64,000 bases of DNA from Gordonia zhaorongruii (GTDB taxonomy: Bacteria > Actinomycetota > Actinomycetes > Mycobacteriales > Mycobacteriaceae): the NCBI RefSeq assembly GCF_007559005.1, contig NZ_CP041763.1:2636463-2700462 (forward strand), given 5' to 3'. The notes below the pieces were generated by a model. It saw only the letters and a program-made list of their open reading frames with translations, was not told the DNA's origin and searched no databases. This document shows positions 35,236 to 44,304 of this stretch, piece after piece. Position numbers and translations under genes: made by a program. Each line of letters starts with the position of its first letter. The stretch's first letter is position 1.

Positions 35236-35279
35236 AGTCAGTCCTCCGAGCACCTGTGAATCTGGTGTGAGGACTGACT
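35236..35279. repeat. Long hairpin between mceF and the Mas genes
   Basis: A perfect 11-bp inverted repeat (AGTCAGTCCTC at 35236-35246 with 35269-35279), with further inner pairing GCACC/GGTGT. It starts 5 bp after the mceF stop. There is no U-run, so it may be an RNA-processing or stability element inside the operon rather than a full terminator. Confidence 0.65.
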
Positions 35280-35284
35280 ACCGG

Positions 35285-36526
35285 CTACTTCGCACGCACT
35301 CCCATCAGCCGCGCCATCTGCGTCGCGATCGGGTTGAGGTTCAGCTTGTCCGGATCCTTCTTGGGCTTGTTGTCCCACGGCTGCGGGAAAGCCGGATTGG
35401 CAAGTGCCGCACGGTCAGCGCTGCGCACACCGGTCGGATTACCGACCGGCACATCACAGCCGGCTTCGGTGTTGAACGGGTAGTCGTCGTAGTTCTGGTC
35501 GAAGTCGGGATCGCGCTTCTTCATCTCGGCCATGATCGCCTCGGTGCTCTCGTAGCCCGTGGTGCAACTCGGCGGGTTCTCCGTCTCCAGCACGATGCCG
35601 AAGTGGATCTGCCCGTCGCCCGGCGCCGGTGTATGGCTGCCCGCAGACAGCGCCGACAGCATCGCGAACGTGGCGCCGGTAGCGAACGAGGCGGGTTCCA
35701 CCGCGTCCACGGTCCGACCCAGCTGATGAATCAGCTTGGTCGCATCGTCACCGTTGGTCTTCAGCATGTGCGAGAGCGACGATGCGGCACGCGGCCCGTC
35801 CGAGAGAATGCGACGCACTGCCGGATCGGCGTTCGCCAGGGTCTCGGTGACCACCGCCAGGTTCTTCGACCACGTCAGGATCTCGTCCGACTGCTCAGCC
35901 TGAGTACCCAGGACCACGTTCGAGTTCTGGATGAGGCCGATCGTGTCGTCGAGGTTCTCCACGCCGGTCTGCGACAGCTCGTCGAGCGAATCGATGAGCC
36001 GGGTCAGATTCTCACTCTGCCCGCGGAACGCCTTACCGAGTTCGGTGACGACGGTCTTCAAGTCGTCCACCGGGACCGAATCGGTCAGCGTGATCGTGTC
36101 GGAGATGACGTTCTGCAGCCGCGGCGGCAACTCGTAATCGGTGATCACCGATCCGTCCTCGAGGTACGGCTCGCCGTCCGATTTCGGACGCAGGTCGACG
36201 AACTGCTCACCGATCGCCGAACGGTTCGCCACCACGGCCTTCGACGATGCCGGAACCTTCGGCGCCCCCGAATCCATCTCCAGCGTCACCTCGACACCGT
36301 CGTTGGTGATGTTCATGTCGCCCACCAGTCCGACCGGCACGCCCCGATAGGTCACCTCGGCGTTCTTGAAGACGCCTCCGGTGTCGCTCATCTTGAGTGT
36401 CACGAGGTACTGCGAGATCCCGACCATCTTGTCCAGGCGCGCGTACTTGCCGCCCGCGTAGACGATCGCCACGACCCCGATGATGACGAAGACGATCAAC
36501 TGGATCTTCACGAATCGGCTGATCAT
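35285..36526 (-). CDS. mceF: Mce-family protein F
   Basis: A 413-residue Mce protein. It has an N-terminal membrane anchor (IQLIVFVIIGVVAIVYAGG, residues ~8-26), the MlaD/Mce domain (~38-120, with VTYRGVPVGLVGDM), and a long helical region predicted to form the hydrophobic tunnel across the envelope. The last ~110 residues are Pro/Asp-rich. The start ATG overlaps the mceE stop by 4 nt. MceF proteins form part of the heterohexameric needle that carries lipids from the outer envelope to the YrbE permeases. Confidence 0.9.
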   Translation of the reverse strand: MISRFVKIQLIVFVIIGVVAIVYAGGKYARLDKMVGISQYLVTLKMSDTGGVFKNAEVTYRGVPVGLVGDMNITNDGVEVTLEMDSGAPKVPASSKAVVANRSAIGEQFVDLRPKSDGEPYLEDGSVITDYELPPRLQNVISDTITLTDSVPVDDLKTVVTELGKAFRGQSENLTRLIDSLDELSQTGVENLDDTIGLIQNSNVVLGTQAEQSDEILTWSKNLAVVTETLANADPAVRRILSDGPRAASSLSHMLKTNGDDATKLIHQLGRTVDAVEPASFATGATFAMLSALSAGSHTPAPGDGQIHFGIVLETENPPSCTTGYESTEAIMAEMKKRDPDFDQNYDDYPFNTEAGCDVPVGNPTGVRSADRAALANPAFPQPWDNKPKKDPDKLNLNPIATQMARLMGVRAK

Positions 36527-37884
36527 GCGTCATCACCCTTCATCAGCGAGATGGAGCCTGCCATGAAGTCCGAGCCATCCCGCTCAGACGGAAGGGGCGC
36601 GTACTGATTCCGCTTGTTCGACGACTTGTTCTTCGCCGACCTCTTCTTCGCCTTCGCGGCAGCGGCCCTCTTCTCCTTGGCGCTGACCGGATACGTGCCG
36701 CCCGACGGCGGGGTGTTCGGTCCACGCTTGGAGTTCAGGTCCGGTGGTAGCAGCGAGATCGTCGGCCAGCCCCACCGCGGGCCGTTGCCGTCGACGTAGG
36801 GGTTCCCCTGATCGACCTTCGGCGCGTGCACCGTCGGCGCCCGGTACTTCGGCTTGCCCTGCCCCACTCCGAGTGCCTCGAGTTGGTTCTGCAGCCGCAG
36901 GTCGAGCGTGATGAACAGGTTGGTGGAGTCACCCTGCACAGCGGGCAGGAGGTCGTCCGGGAACGGAGTGGTGAGCATCAGCGGTGCCGCCGTCACCAGA
37001 TCCTGGGCGCCCTTGGAGAGCTCGGTGAGGATCGGCCGCAACGCCTTCAGGTCACGGATGATCGAGTCGTGCGCCTTGCCGAGCACGTCAGTGCCCACCT
37101 CGCCCAGCTCGTCGAGTTTGGTCAGCAGATCCACGAACTGGGGCCGCTGCTCCTCGAGTACCTGCACACCTGCGGGCAACTCGTCGAGGATGCGCTCGAT
37201 CTGGTCAGTCTGATCATTGGCACGTGCGGAGAGGCGGTCGACGCCGTCGATCGCCTCGATGATGTCGTCACGCTGCTCATTGAGCCCGGAGATGAGCGTC
37301 TCGGTCTGCCGCAGCAGCGAGGAGAAACGGCCCGGGTCGGAGCCGACCGCCTCGTTGACCGAGGTGATGATCGGCTCGAGCTGGTTGATGCCACCACCGT
37401 TGAGCAGCATCGACAACGCGCCGAGCAACTGCTCGATGTCGGTCGTCGTACGAGTGCGCTCTGTCTGGATGACCTGCGATTCCGGCTGTCGGGGCAGCGA
37501 TTGCGCGTCGTCCTCCGTTTCGCTCAGCGCGACGAACTTCTCACCGAGGAGGTTGGTCTGCTGAACACTGGCACGCGCCTTGGTGGACAGGTTCACATCG
37601 TGCTTCACCTTGACCGTCACCACGGCGTTCCACGAATCCTCCGGGACCGAGATGTCGGTGATCTGCCCGATCGGCACACCGTCCATCTTCACCATCGACT
37701 GCGGAACCAGGTCGAGCACGTTCGCGAACGCGATCTTGTACTCGCGTGGGTTATCACCGATGTCCACGCCACCCGGCAGCGGAACCGACTGGAATCCGCC
37801 GCACGCCGAGGAGACTCCGACCACCACGGTCATCACCGCGCCGACCGCGGATGCGCGTGCGCGTCTGCTCAACGACACCTTCAT
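36523..37884 (-). CDS. mceE: Mce-family lipoprotein E
   Basis: A 453-residue Mce protein with a lipoprotein signal. ATG 37884 was chosen because it gives the signal peptide with the lipobox SSAC (Cys at ~residue 28) and shares one base with the mceD stop (TGATG). The Mce domain lies at ~40-125 (VKMDGVPIGQITDI) and is followed by heptad-rich helices. The C-terminus is Lys/Arg/Ala-rich (KEKRAAAAKAKKRSAKNK). The lipid anchor is the known hallmark of the E (Lpr) member of actinobacterial mce operons. Confidence 0.9.
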   Translation of the reverse strand: MKVSLSRRARASAVGAVMTVVVGVSSACGGFQSVPLPGGVDIGDNPREYKIAFANVLDLVPQSMVKMDGVPIGQITDISVPEDSWNAVVTVKVKHDVNLSTKARASVQQTNLLGEKFVALSETEDDAQSLPRQPESQVIQTERTRTTTDIEQLLGALSMLLNGGGINQLEPIITSVNEAVGSDPGRFSSLLRQTETLISGLNEQRDDIIEAIDGVDRLSARANDQTDQIERILDELPAGVQVLEEQRPQFVDLLTKLDELGEVGTDVLGKAHDSIIRDLKALRPILTELSKGAQDLVTAAPLMLTTPFPDDLLPAVQGDSTNLFITLDLRLQNQLEALGVGQGKPKYRAPTVHAPKVDQGNPYVDGNGPRWGWPTISLLPPDLNSKRGPNTPPSGGTYPVSAKEKRAAAAKAKKRSAKNKSSNKRNQYAPLPSERDGSDFMAGSISLMKGDDA

Positions 37885-39128
37885 CACTTGCCTCCGGGGA
37901 GTCGCGGGTCCGGGTTGCCGCTGTTGGTGCCCGGTGCCGGCTTCTGCTGCTGCTTCTTCGCATCGAGGATGCCGAACGGGAGGATCGGCAGCATCGGCTC
38001 GAGGACGCCGTCGGTGATCTGCTCTCCGATGTCCTTGCAACCATCGATCAGCGGAGCCATCTTCTTACTGAAGTCGATCGCCATCGGATTGCCGGGCATC
38101 AGGTTCTTCAGGTCGAGGAGCCGGCACTGCGCCCCGAGCGGGTCCTGCAGGTCACGCAGATTCAGACGCATGGCCAACGTGCCCGACTCCGCGTCGTATG
38201 CATTGATCAGGTTCGAGATCGTCACCGGCAGAACCGTGAGGATCTCCAGCAGGTGATCCTTGTTATCCAACAGCGCCTGGCCCGTCGGATGCAGATCGCG
38301 AATCGCGTCGCCGACACGGTCGTTGTTGTCGGAGATGAACGTGGCGACGTCACCGAGCGCGTACGAGAGCGAGTCGAGAGCCTTGGTGAGCTGACCGCGT
38401 TCGCCCGCCAGGAACTTGTTGAACGACGCCATCTGAGTGTTGAACTGCCGCACCTGACTGTCGTTCTCACGCAACGCACCGACGAACACGTTCAGGTCCT
38501 TGATCGTGCTCGCCAGATCTCCTCGCGAAGTCGACAAGGTGTTCGCGGCCTTCGACAGGTTGCTGATCGCATCGCCCAGCTTCGCGCCGTTGCCGTCGAG
38601 ATTGTCAGCTGCCGTCTCCACGAGATCGGTGACCGCACCGTGCTTGTTGGCACCTTCGGGTCCGAGTGACTTCGAGAGCTTCTGCAGGTTCGCGTAGATC
38701 GCATCGATCTCGACGGGTACGCCGGTGTGGTCGAGGTCGAGTCGAATGTCGCTACCGGCCTTCTCTCCGGTGCTGTACGGCGGAGTCAGCTGGATGTACC
38801 GGTCAGCCACGATCGACGGGATGATCTGGACGGCCTCCACGTTGGCCGGAAGATCGATGCCGCGGTCGATCCGCATGTCGATCTCGACGACGTCGCCGCG
38901 CGGCGTCACCTTCGTCACCTTGCCGGCGTCCACGCCGAGAATCCTGACGTTGCTGCCGTCGTAGATGCCGATACCGCTGCTGAACGTCGCGCGGACGGTC
39001 GTCGTACCGATTCGCGACCACGCCCACCATCCCGCTCCGCCCAGGATCAGGAGGAGCACCAGGGCCATAGCCCCGTAGACGATGGCGCGTTTGGAGAACA
39101 GACCGCGTTTCTGGTCAGCCGTTGTCAT
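37884..39128 (-). CDS. mceD: Mce-family protein D
   Basis: A 414-residue Mce protein. It has a transmembrane anchor (AMALVLLLILGGAGWWAW, residues ~20-37), the Mce domain (VRILGVDAGKVTKVTPRGD, ~59-77) and a helical barrel region with ISNLSKAANTL-type heptads. It ends in a Gln/Pro-rich tail. Start and stop each share one base with the neighbouring genes (TGATG), so translation is coupled. Part of the lipid-conducting Mce complex. Confidence 0.9.
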   Translation of the reverse strand: MTTADQKRGLFSKRAIVYGAMALVLLLILGGAGWWAWSRIGTTTVRATFSSGIGIYDGSNVRILGVDAGKVTKVTPRGDVVEIDMRIDRGIDLPANVEAVQIIPSIVADRYIQLTPPYSTGEKAGSDIRLDLDHTGVPVEIDAIYANLQKLSKSLGPEGANKHGAVTDLVETAADNLDGNGAKLGDAISNLSKAANTLSTSRGDLASTIKDLNVFVGALRENDSQVRQFNTQMASFNKFLAGERGQLTKALDSLSYALGDVATFISDNNDRVGDAIRDLHPTGQALLDNKDHLLEILTVLPVTISNLINAYDAESGTLAMRLNLRDLQDPLGAQCRLLDLKNLMPGNPMAIDFSKKMAPLIDGCKDIGEQITDGVLEPMLPILPFGILDAKKQQQKPAPGTNSGNPDPRLPGGK

Positions 39129-40210
39129 CAGCCGGCCTCCGTTCCGCCGTTGTTCTGGAGCTTCGTCTTATTGGGTGGCCGCGTCGTGTTCTGCTGCGGC
39201 AGCGCCGGCGGAATCAGGTTCGTGACCGCGGACTCGAACCAGCGACCGTTGCCGAGCACGTTCGCGTACAGGCGGTAGAACGGCGCCATGTAGGTGATCG
39301 TGTCCCGGAGATTCCCGTTCTGCCTGGTCAACAGGTCGGTCACGCCCTTGAGTGAGTCGAGGGCGGGTGCGAGTTGCTCCTCGTTGTCCCGCACGATGCC
39401 GGTGAGCGCGTGGCTCAACGTCGTCGTGCTCGCGAGGAGCGCCGAGATGTCCTCCTGCCGTTTGTTGAGCTCCTTGAGGAGAGTGCCCGCACCGGCGATC
39501 AGCCGCGTGAACTCCTCGTTACGGTCAGCCAGGATCTTCGACGAGTCCTTCGTCGCCCGCAGCAGTCGCTGCACTTCCTGGTCGCGGCTCGAGATCGTCT
39601 TGGACAGACGTGAGATTCCGTCCAAGGACGGACCGATGTCGCCTGCCGTTCCCGAGAAGGCGTTCGACAATGTCCGCAGCGACTTCGCCACCTGATCGGT
39701 GTCGATGCTCTCCAGCTGGTCGGACGCATCGCTGAACGCCACGATCACGTCGTACGGCGCCACCGTGTCGGTGAACGGCACGTCCGGATCGGCGAGTTCG
39801 CCGCCCTTCGGATTCAGCGCGAGGTACTTCTGTCCGAGGACCGTCTTGATCTGGATGGACGCTTGAGTCTGGTCCCCGATCCAGGTGTCGTTCGCGCGGA
39901 ACTTGACGTCGACCTTGTCACCGGCGAGTTCGACTCCGGTCACGTCGCCGACCTTGACGCCGGCCACGCGAACCTCGTTGCCGGTCTTCAGGCCCGCGGC
40001 CTCCGAGAACTTGGCGGTGTACTGTGCTCCGGCGCCGATCAGCGGCAGATCCTTCAAGTAGAAGGACGAGACGGACACCATGAGCAGGATCAGCACGCCG
40101 AGCGCACCGATGCCCATCGGGTTACGTCGACCCGCGAATCGGCGGCTCTTCTTCGGCTTCGGGGCGGTCCCGCCCTCGGAGCCCTCCGGAGTGTTCGGCT
40201 GTTCAGTCAT
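39128..40210 (-). CDS. mceC: Mce-family protein C
   Basis: A 360-residue Mce protein. It has a cytosolic N-terminal ~45 residues rich in Lys/Pro (GTAPKPKKSRRFAGRRN), a membrane segment (IGALGVLILLMVSVSSFYL), the Mce domain (VRVAGVKVGDVTGVELAGD), then helical repeats. ATG 40210 follows GAGGAG four nt after the mceB stop. The extra cytosolic tail is longer than in many MceC proteins and may be disordered. Same operon and presumed role as its neighbours. Confidence 0.9.
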   Translation of the reverse strand: MTEQPNTPEGSEGGTAPKPKKSRRFAGRRNPMGIGALGVLILLMVSVSSFYLKDLPLIGAGAQYTAKFSEAAGLKTGNEVRVAGVKVGDVTGVELAGDKVDVKFRANDTWIGDQTQASIQIKTVLGQKYLALNPKGGELADPDVPFTDTVAPYDVIVAFSDASDQLESIDTDQVAKSLRTLSNAFSGTAGDIGPSLDGISRLSKTISSRDQEVQRLLRATKDSSKILADRNEEFTRLIAGAGTLLKELNKRQEDISALLASTTTLSHALTGIVRDNEEQLAPALDSLKGVTDLLTRQNGNLRDTITYMAPFYRLYANVLGNGRWFESAVTNLIPPALPQQNTTRPPNKTKLQNNGGTEAG

Positions 40211-40214
40211 CTCC

Positions 40215-41303
40215 TCACGCCCCCGGCCTCTGGTTGTCCCGCCAGCACCGGGTTGCGGCACTGGTGTAAAGCACATGGTTGATATCGGGCAGTCCGACCG
40301 CAGGCTTCGTCAGCAGCGTGGACTTGCCGTTGCCTGCGACGACGTCGATGCCGCACGCATAGAACTGGAACCACGAGCCGAAGGTGGCTGCGCGGCCGAT
40401 CTTCTGCAGTTTGACCGGCAAGTTGGTGAGCGCCTTCTCGATGTCGTCGGTGCGAGTGTTCAACTGATCCGACAACGACTTGACGCCCGCGATGTCGCCC
40501 TGGATGGACGGCCTCGACTTACTCAGGAGCGAGCCGGTGACCGTCGTCAGGTTGGATACCGACGTGATGGCCGATCCCACCGAATTGCGCTGGGAGGCAA
40601 GCCCGGACACCAATTTCTCGGTGTTGATCAGGAGGCTCGAGAACTGCTCGTCGTTGCGATTCACCGTGTCGAGAACCTTCGTCAGGTTGGTGATCATGTC
40701 GCCGATCACCTTGTCCTTGTCGGCGAGGGCGTTCGTCAACTCCGACGTCTGGGAGATCAGCTGACTGATCGTGGTGTCCATGTCGCCCTGGAAGACCTTG
40801 ATCACCGTCTCGGCCAGTTTGTTGACGTCTTCCGGCGCGATCTGCTTGAACAGCGGACGGAAACCGTTGAACAGTTCGGTCAGGTTCACCGCCGGGTGCG
40901 TGTTCTCGACCTTGGGATCAGCACCGAAGACGAAGCCCGGCTTCACCTTCTGCGCGGCGTTCCCCGGGCCCTTCTCGAGACCGACGTACCGCAGACCGGT
41001 GAGGTTCCGGTATCTGATGTGGATCTGGGTGCTGGCCGGAAGAGCATCGCGATCGACGTTGAAGGTGACCATTGCCTTATTGCGGTCCGTGATCTCTACG
41101 CTCTCGACCTTTCCTACCCGAACACCGGCGATACGGACATCGTCACCGGGGTTCAGCATGGCTGCATCGGTGAAGATCGCCTTGAACCCGGAACGTCCGC
41201 CACCGCCGGCGTTGGCGATGGTCAGACCGAGCATCGCCGTCGCGATCACCGTGACGACGGCGAACACGATCAACTTGACCGTCGGCGCTACAAGTGACTT
41301 CAT
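40215..41303 (-). CDS. mceB: Mce-family protein B
   Basis: A 362-residue Mce protein starting at ATG 41303, which overlaps the mceA stop (ATGA). An N-terminal anchor (LIVFAVVTVIATAMLGLTIA, ~10-29) precedes the Mce domain (VRIAGVRVGKVESVEI) and a helical region with NLTKVLDTVNRNDEQFSSLL-type heptads. It ends with a Cys-containing segment (FYACGIDVV, ATRCWRDN) shared by MceB proteins. Substrate specificity of this operon (fatty acids, mycolates or sterols) cannot be told from sequence. Confidence 0.9.
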   Translation of the reverse strand: MKSLVAPTVKLIVFAVVTVIATAMLGLTIANAGGGGRSGFKAIFTDAAMLNPGDDVRIAGVRVGKVESVEITDRNKAMVTFNVDRDALPASTQIHIRYRNLTGLRYVGLEKGPGNAAQKVKPGFVFGADPKVENTHPAVNLTELFNGFRPLFKQIAPEDVNKLAETVIKVFQGDMDTTISQLISQTSELTNALADKDKVIGDMITNLTKVLDTVNRNDEQFSSLLINTEKLVSGLASQRNSVGSAITSVSNLTTVTGSLLSKSRPSIQGDIAGVKSLSDQLNTRTDDIEKALTNLPVKLQKIGRAATFGSWFQFYACGIDVVAGNGKSTLLTKPAVGLPDINHVLYTSAATRCWRDNQRPGA

Positions 41304-42616
41304 CGAACGTTCACCTGTGCTCCCTGCATCGCACCTCCACCGATGTAGGTAACCCACCTCGGAACCTGACTCGGATCGACGCCGCTCGACGCGCCGTAGA
41401 CCATCTGCATCTGCTTCATGTAGTCGGGGTCGTCATATATCGAACCGGCCGGCCTTCCGCTGAACTGCGGCTGGGGCAGTTCGCGCACGTGGGCGGGTCC
41501 CGGGTTACGCGACGGCGGCTGGTACGAACCGTCGGGCACACTACCTCCCGGGTACTGACCGAACGGACGGCCGTCCTTCGCAGGCTCGAAGCAACGAGCC
41601 GGCGGATCCTCCCAGAACAAGCGGGGCTCGTCCTGGTTCGGCAGGTACCGGCCGCGCGGGTTGACGAACTGCAGGTTGACGCGGACTCCGGGATTCTCCG
41701 TCCCCTTGCCGACGATCTTCTCGGACTTCGGAATGATGTCCGCGAAGTTCTTGAACGTGCATCCGAACGACGGGGACTGCTTCGCCAGAGCGGTCAGGAA
41801 CGGCTCCGAATCGATCGTGAGGTCCAGCAGGTCGCGACGGTTCTTCCGCAGGAACTTCGTGGTGTCCACCGATGCCGTGGACAGCGTCTGGATCAGCGAG
41901 GAGAAGTCGCCCTCACGCTCGGCGATGGTGTTCGTCGTCGTCCGCAGCGAATCGAGCGAGTCGATCACGTCGGGCAGCGCTTCGGAGTAAGTCGTGGAGA
42001 AGGTGGCGAGACCGCGAAGAGTGCCCTGAAGTTCAGGCATGTTCGCGTTCACGCGGGTGAAGATCGTGTTGAGTCGATCGAACGTCTCACCGAGGTCCTT
42101 GCCCTTACCGCCGATCGCCTGCGAGATCGAGGTCAGGGTCGCGTTCAGATCCTCCGGCGGAATCGCCTCGAGCACCGGCAGCAAACCGTCGAACAGATCC
42201 TCGATCTCCTTCGTGTTGCCACGGGGATCGGTCTGGATCGTTGCACCGTCCTCGAGTTCGCCGTGCCCGTTCTCGGGAATGGTCAGTGAGACGTAACGTT
42301 CGCCGAACAGCGTCTTGGGAAGGATGCGGCCGGTCGTACCGATCGGCAGATCCTTCAACTTGTCGCCGTCGACCTTCATCTTCACGAGAGCATCTCCGCC
42401 ATCCTCGACGTCGATGCTCTCGACCGAACCGACGAGGACACCGCGGATCTTCACGTCGGAATTCTCGGCGAGAGTGTTGCCCGCACTGGTGGTCTCGAGG
42501 GTGAGCTTCGCCTTGTCGTCGAACACTCCCTGGAACTTCAGAACCGACGCCGCGAGCAGCCCGATGCAGACCACGAAGAACAGCAGGCCGAGCATCCTGC
42601 GCTTGAAAGTCGCCAC
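41300..42616 (-). CDS. mceA: Mce-family protein A
   Basis: A 438-residue founding Mce protein. It starts at GTG 42614-42616, has a transmembrane anchor (MLGLLFFVVCIGLLAASVLKF, ~8-28, quoted in part), the Mce domain (VKIRGVLVGSVESIDVEDGG), a long helical stretch, and a Pro/Gly-rich C-terminal tail beyond ~330. It lies 6 nt after yrbEB. In known complexes the A-F proteins together form the single six-chain tunnel above the permease pair. Confidence 0.9.
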   Translation of the reverse strand: MATFKRRMLGLLFFVVCIGLLAASVLKFQGVFDDKAKLTLETTSAGNTLAENSDVKIRGVLVGSVESIDVEDGGDALVKMKVDGDKLKDLPIGTTGRILPKTLFGERYVSLTIPENGHGELEDGATIQTDPRGNTKEIEDLFDGLLPVLEAIPPEDLNATLTSISQAIGGKGKDLGETFDRLNTIFTRVNANMPELQGTLRGLATFSTTYSEALPDVIDSLDSLRTTTNTIAEREGDFSSLIQTLSTASVDTTKFLRKNRRDLLDLTIDSEPFLTALAKQSPSFGCTFKNFADIIPKSEKIVGKGTENPGVRVNLQFVNPRGRYLPNQDEPRLFWEDPPARCFEPAKDGRPFGQYPGGSVPDGSYQPPSRNPGPAHVRELPQPQFSGRPAGSIYDDPDYMKQMQMVYGASSGVDPSQVPRWVTYIGGGAMQGAQVNVR

Positions 42617-42622
42617 GTGCGC

Positions 42623-43495
42623 CTAACCTCCCACTCGGACGGTCGTGGTGGTACCCCAGATCGCCAGGCTCAAAAAGAAGTCGAGGACTGCGATCAGCAC
42701 GAGGGCCGCACGCACCGCGTGACCGACGGCCACACCGACACCCGCGGGGCCGCCGCTCGCGTAGTAGCCGTAGTAGCAGTGCACCAGGATGATCACGAAC
42801 GCGAATATCAGCACCTTGCCGAACGACCACAGGACGTCCTCAGGCGGCAGGAACAGATTGAAGTAGTGGTCGTAAGAGCCCGTCGACTGACCGTTGAACG
42901 TCGTGTTCATCGTTCGTGATGCAAGGTAAGCGGCCAGCAGACCGAGGACGTACAACGGGATGACGGCGACGAATCCGGCGATGACACGCGTACTGACCAG
43001 GAACGGAACCGACGGGACAGCCATGACCTCCAGCGCGTCGATCTCCTCGGAGATGCGCATGGCGCCGAGTTGGGCGGTGAAACCGCAGCCCACCGTCGCG
43101 GACAACGACAATCCGGCCACCAGTGGCGCTACTTCACGGGTGTTCACGTACGCGGACAAGAAGCCGGTCAGGGCTTGCGAACCGATCTGATCGAGCGCCG
43201 CGTAGCCCTGAATGCCGACGACGACGCCGGTGAATCCGGACATCAGGATCATCACGCCCACGGTGCCGGCGATCACGGCTAGACCACCCGTGCCGAAGGC
43301 CACCTCTGCCAGGAGACGGAGGACCTCGCGAGTGTAATGGACGAGAGTCTTCGGGATCCACGCGATCGTGCGCATGTAGAAAGACATCTGCTCGCCCGCA
43401 CCATCGAGCAGCTTGAGCGGCTTGCCCGCTTGCTTGCGGGCCTCGTAGAGGAGGTACTCCGGACGGCTCTTGGAGATCGTTACGCCACGAGTCAT
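42623..43495 (-). CDS. yrbEB: YrbE-type Mce permease subunit B
   Basis: A 290-residue MlaE/YrbE permease with about five hydrophobic segments. The family EExDALxxM motif appears as SEEIDALEVMAVPSV (residues ~149-163). It pairs with YrbEA to form the inner-membrane channel energised by MceG. It starts 2 nt after the yrbEA stop. The first ~45 residues are a cytosolic basic extension. Confidence 0.92.
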   Translation of the reverse strand: MTRGVTISKSRPEYLLYEARKQAGKPLKLLDGAGEQMSFYMRTIAWIPKTLVHYTREVLRLLAEVAFGTGGLAVIAGTVGVMILMSGFTGVVVGIQGYAALDQIGSQALTGFLSAYVNTREVAPLVAGLSLSATVGCGFTAQLGAMRISEEIDALEVMAVPSVPFLVSTRVIAGFVAVIPLYVLGLLAAYLASRTMNTTFNGQSTGSYDHYFNLFLPPEDVLWSFGKVLIFAFVIILVHCYYGYYASGGPAGVGVAVGHAVRAALVLIAVLDFFLSLAIWGTTTTVRVGG

Positions 43496-43497
43496 CG

Positions 43498-44304
43498 CTA
43501 ACCTACCTTCGGCGGAACGATTTGCACGAACACTGCCGTCAGGATCAGGTTCGCGAAGAACAACAGCAGGAACGTCACGACCACACTCTGGTTCACCGCG
43601 TCGCCGACGCCCTTCGGGCCACCCTTCGGATTGAGTCCCTTGTACGACGCGACCACACCGGCGATCACACCGAACAGTGCCGCCTTGAGTGTCGAGATGT
43701 AGAGATCGGGCAACTGCGCCAGCGCACCGAACGATGCGAGGTAGGCGCCCGGGGTACCGCCCTGGACGACCACGTTGAAGAAGTAGCCGCCGCCGATGCC
43801 GACGACCGCGACCAGTCCGTTCAGGAGGATGGCGACGAGGATCATCGCCAGCACGCGGGGCACGACGAGCCGCTGGATGGGATTGATCCCCAGCACCTCC
43901 ATCGCGTCGATCTCCTCACGAATGGTCCGCGATCCGAGGTCGGCCGCGACGGCCGATCCGGCGGCGCCCGCCACAAGCAGCGACGTGACCAGCGGCGATC
44001 CCTGTTGAACCACGACGAGAACGCTCGCCGCGCCGGTGTACGACTCCGCACCGAGCTGCTTGATCAGCGAACCGGTCTGCAGCGAGACGATCGCGCCGAA
44101 CGGGATCGCGATGAGCGCCGTCGGCAGGATGGTGACGCTGGCGATGAACCAGGCCTGCTGAATGAACTCGCGCAACTGGAACGGTCGGACCATGAGCTGG
44201 CGAGCGACGTCGACGAACAGTTGGACGATGTTGCCGGTCTGAGAGAGCGCACCCCCTCCAGCCTTCGCGATCCGGTCGACGCCACGCGTGGCGACACTCG
44301 TCAT
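43498..44304 (-). CDS. yrbEA: YrbE-type Mce permease subunit A
   Basis: A 268-residue MlaE/YrbE permease. It has the conserved REEIDAMEVLGINPI segment (~130-144) that contacts the ATPase, several transmembrane helices (for example VLAMILVAILLNGLVAVVG) and a C-terminal helix ending FVQIVPPKVG. Its start overlaps the mceG stop by 4 nt (ATGA). Direct coupling of mceG to yrbEA is notable, because in M. tuberculosis the ATPase gene is separate from the mce operons. Confidence 0.92.
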   Translation of the reverse strand: MTSVATRGVDRIAKAGGGALSQTGNIVQLFVDVARQLMVRPFQLREFIQQAWFIASVTILPTALIAIPFGAIVSLQTGSLIKQLGAESYTGAASVLVVVQQGSPLVTSLLVAGAAGSAVAADLGSRTIREEIDAMEVLGINPIQRLVVPRVLAMILVAILLNGLVAVVGIGGGYFFNVVVQGGTPGAYLASFGALAQLPDLYISTLKAALFGVIAGVVASYKGLNPKGGPKGVGDAVNQSVVVTFLLLFFANLILTAVFVQIVPPKVG

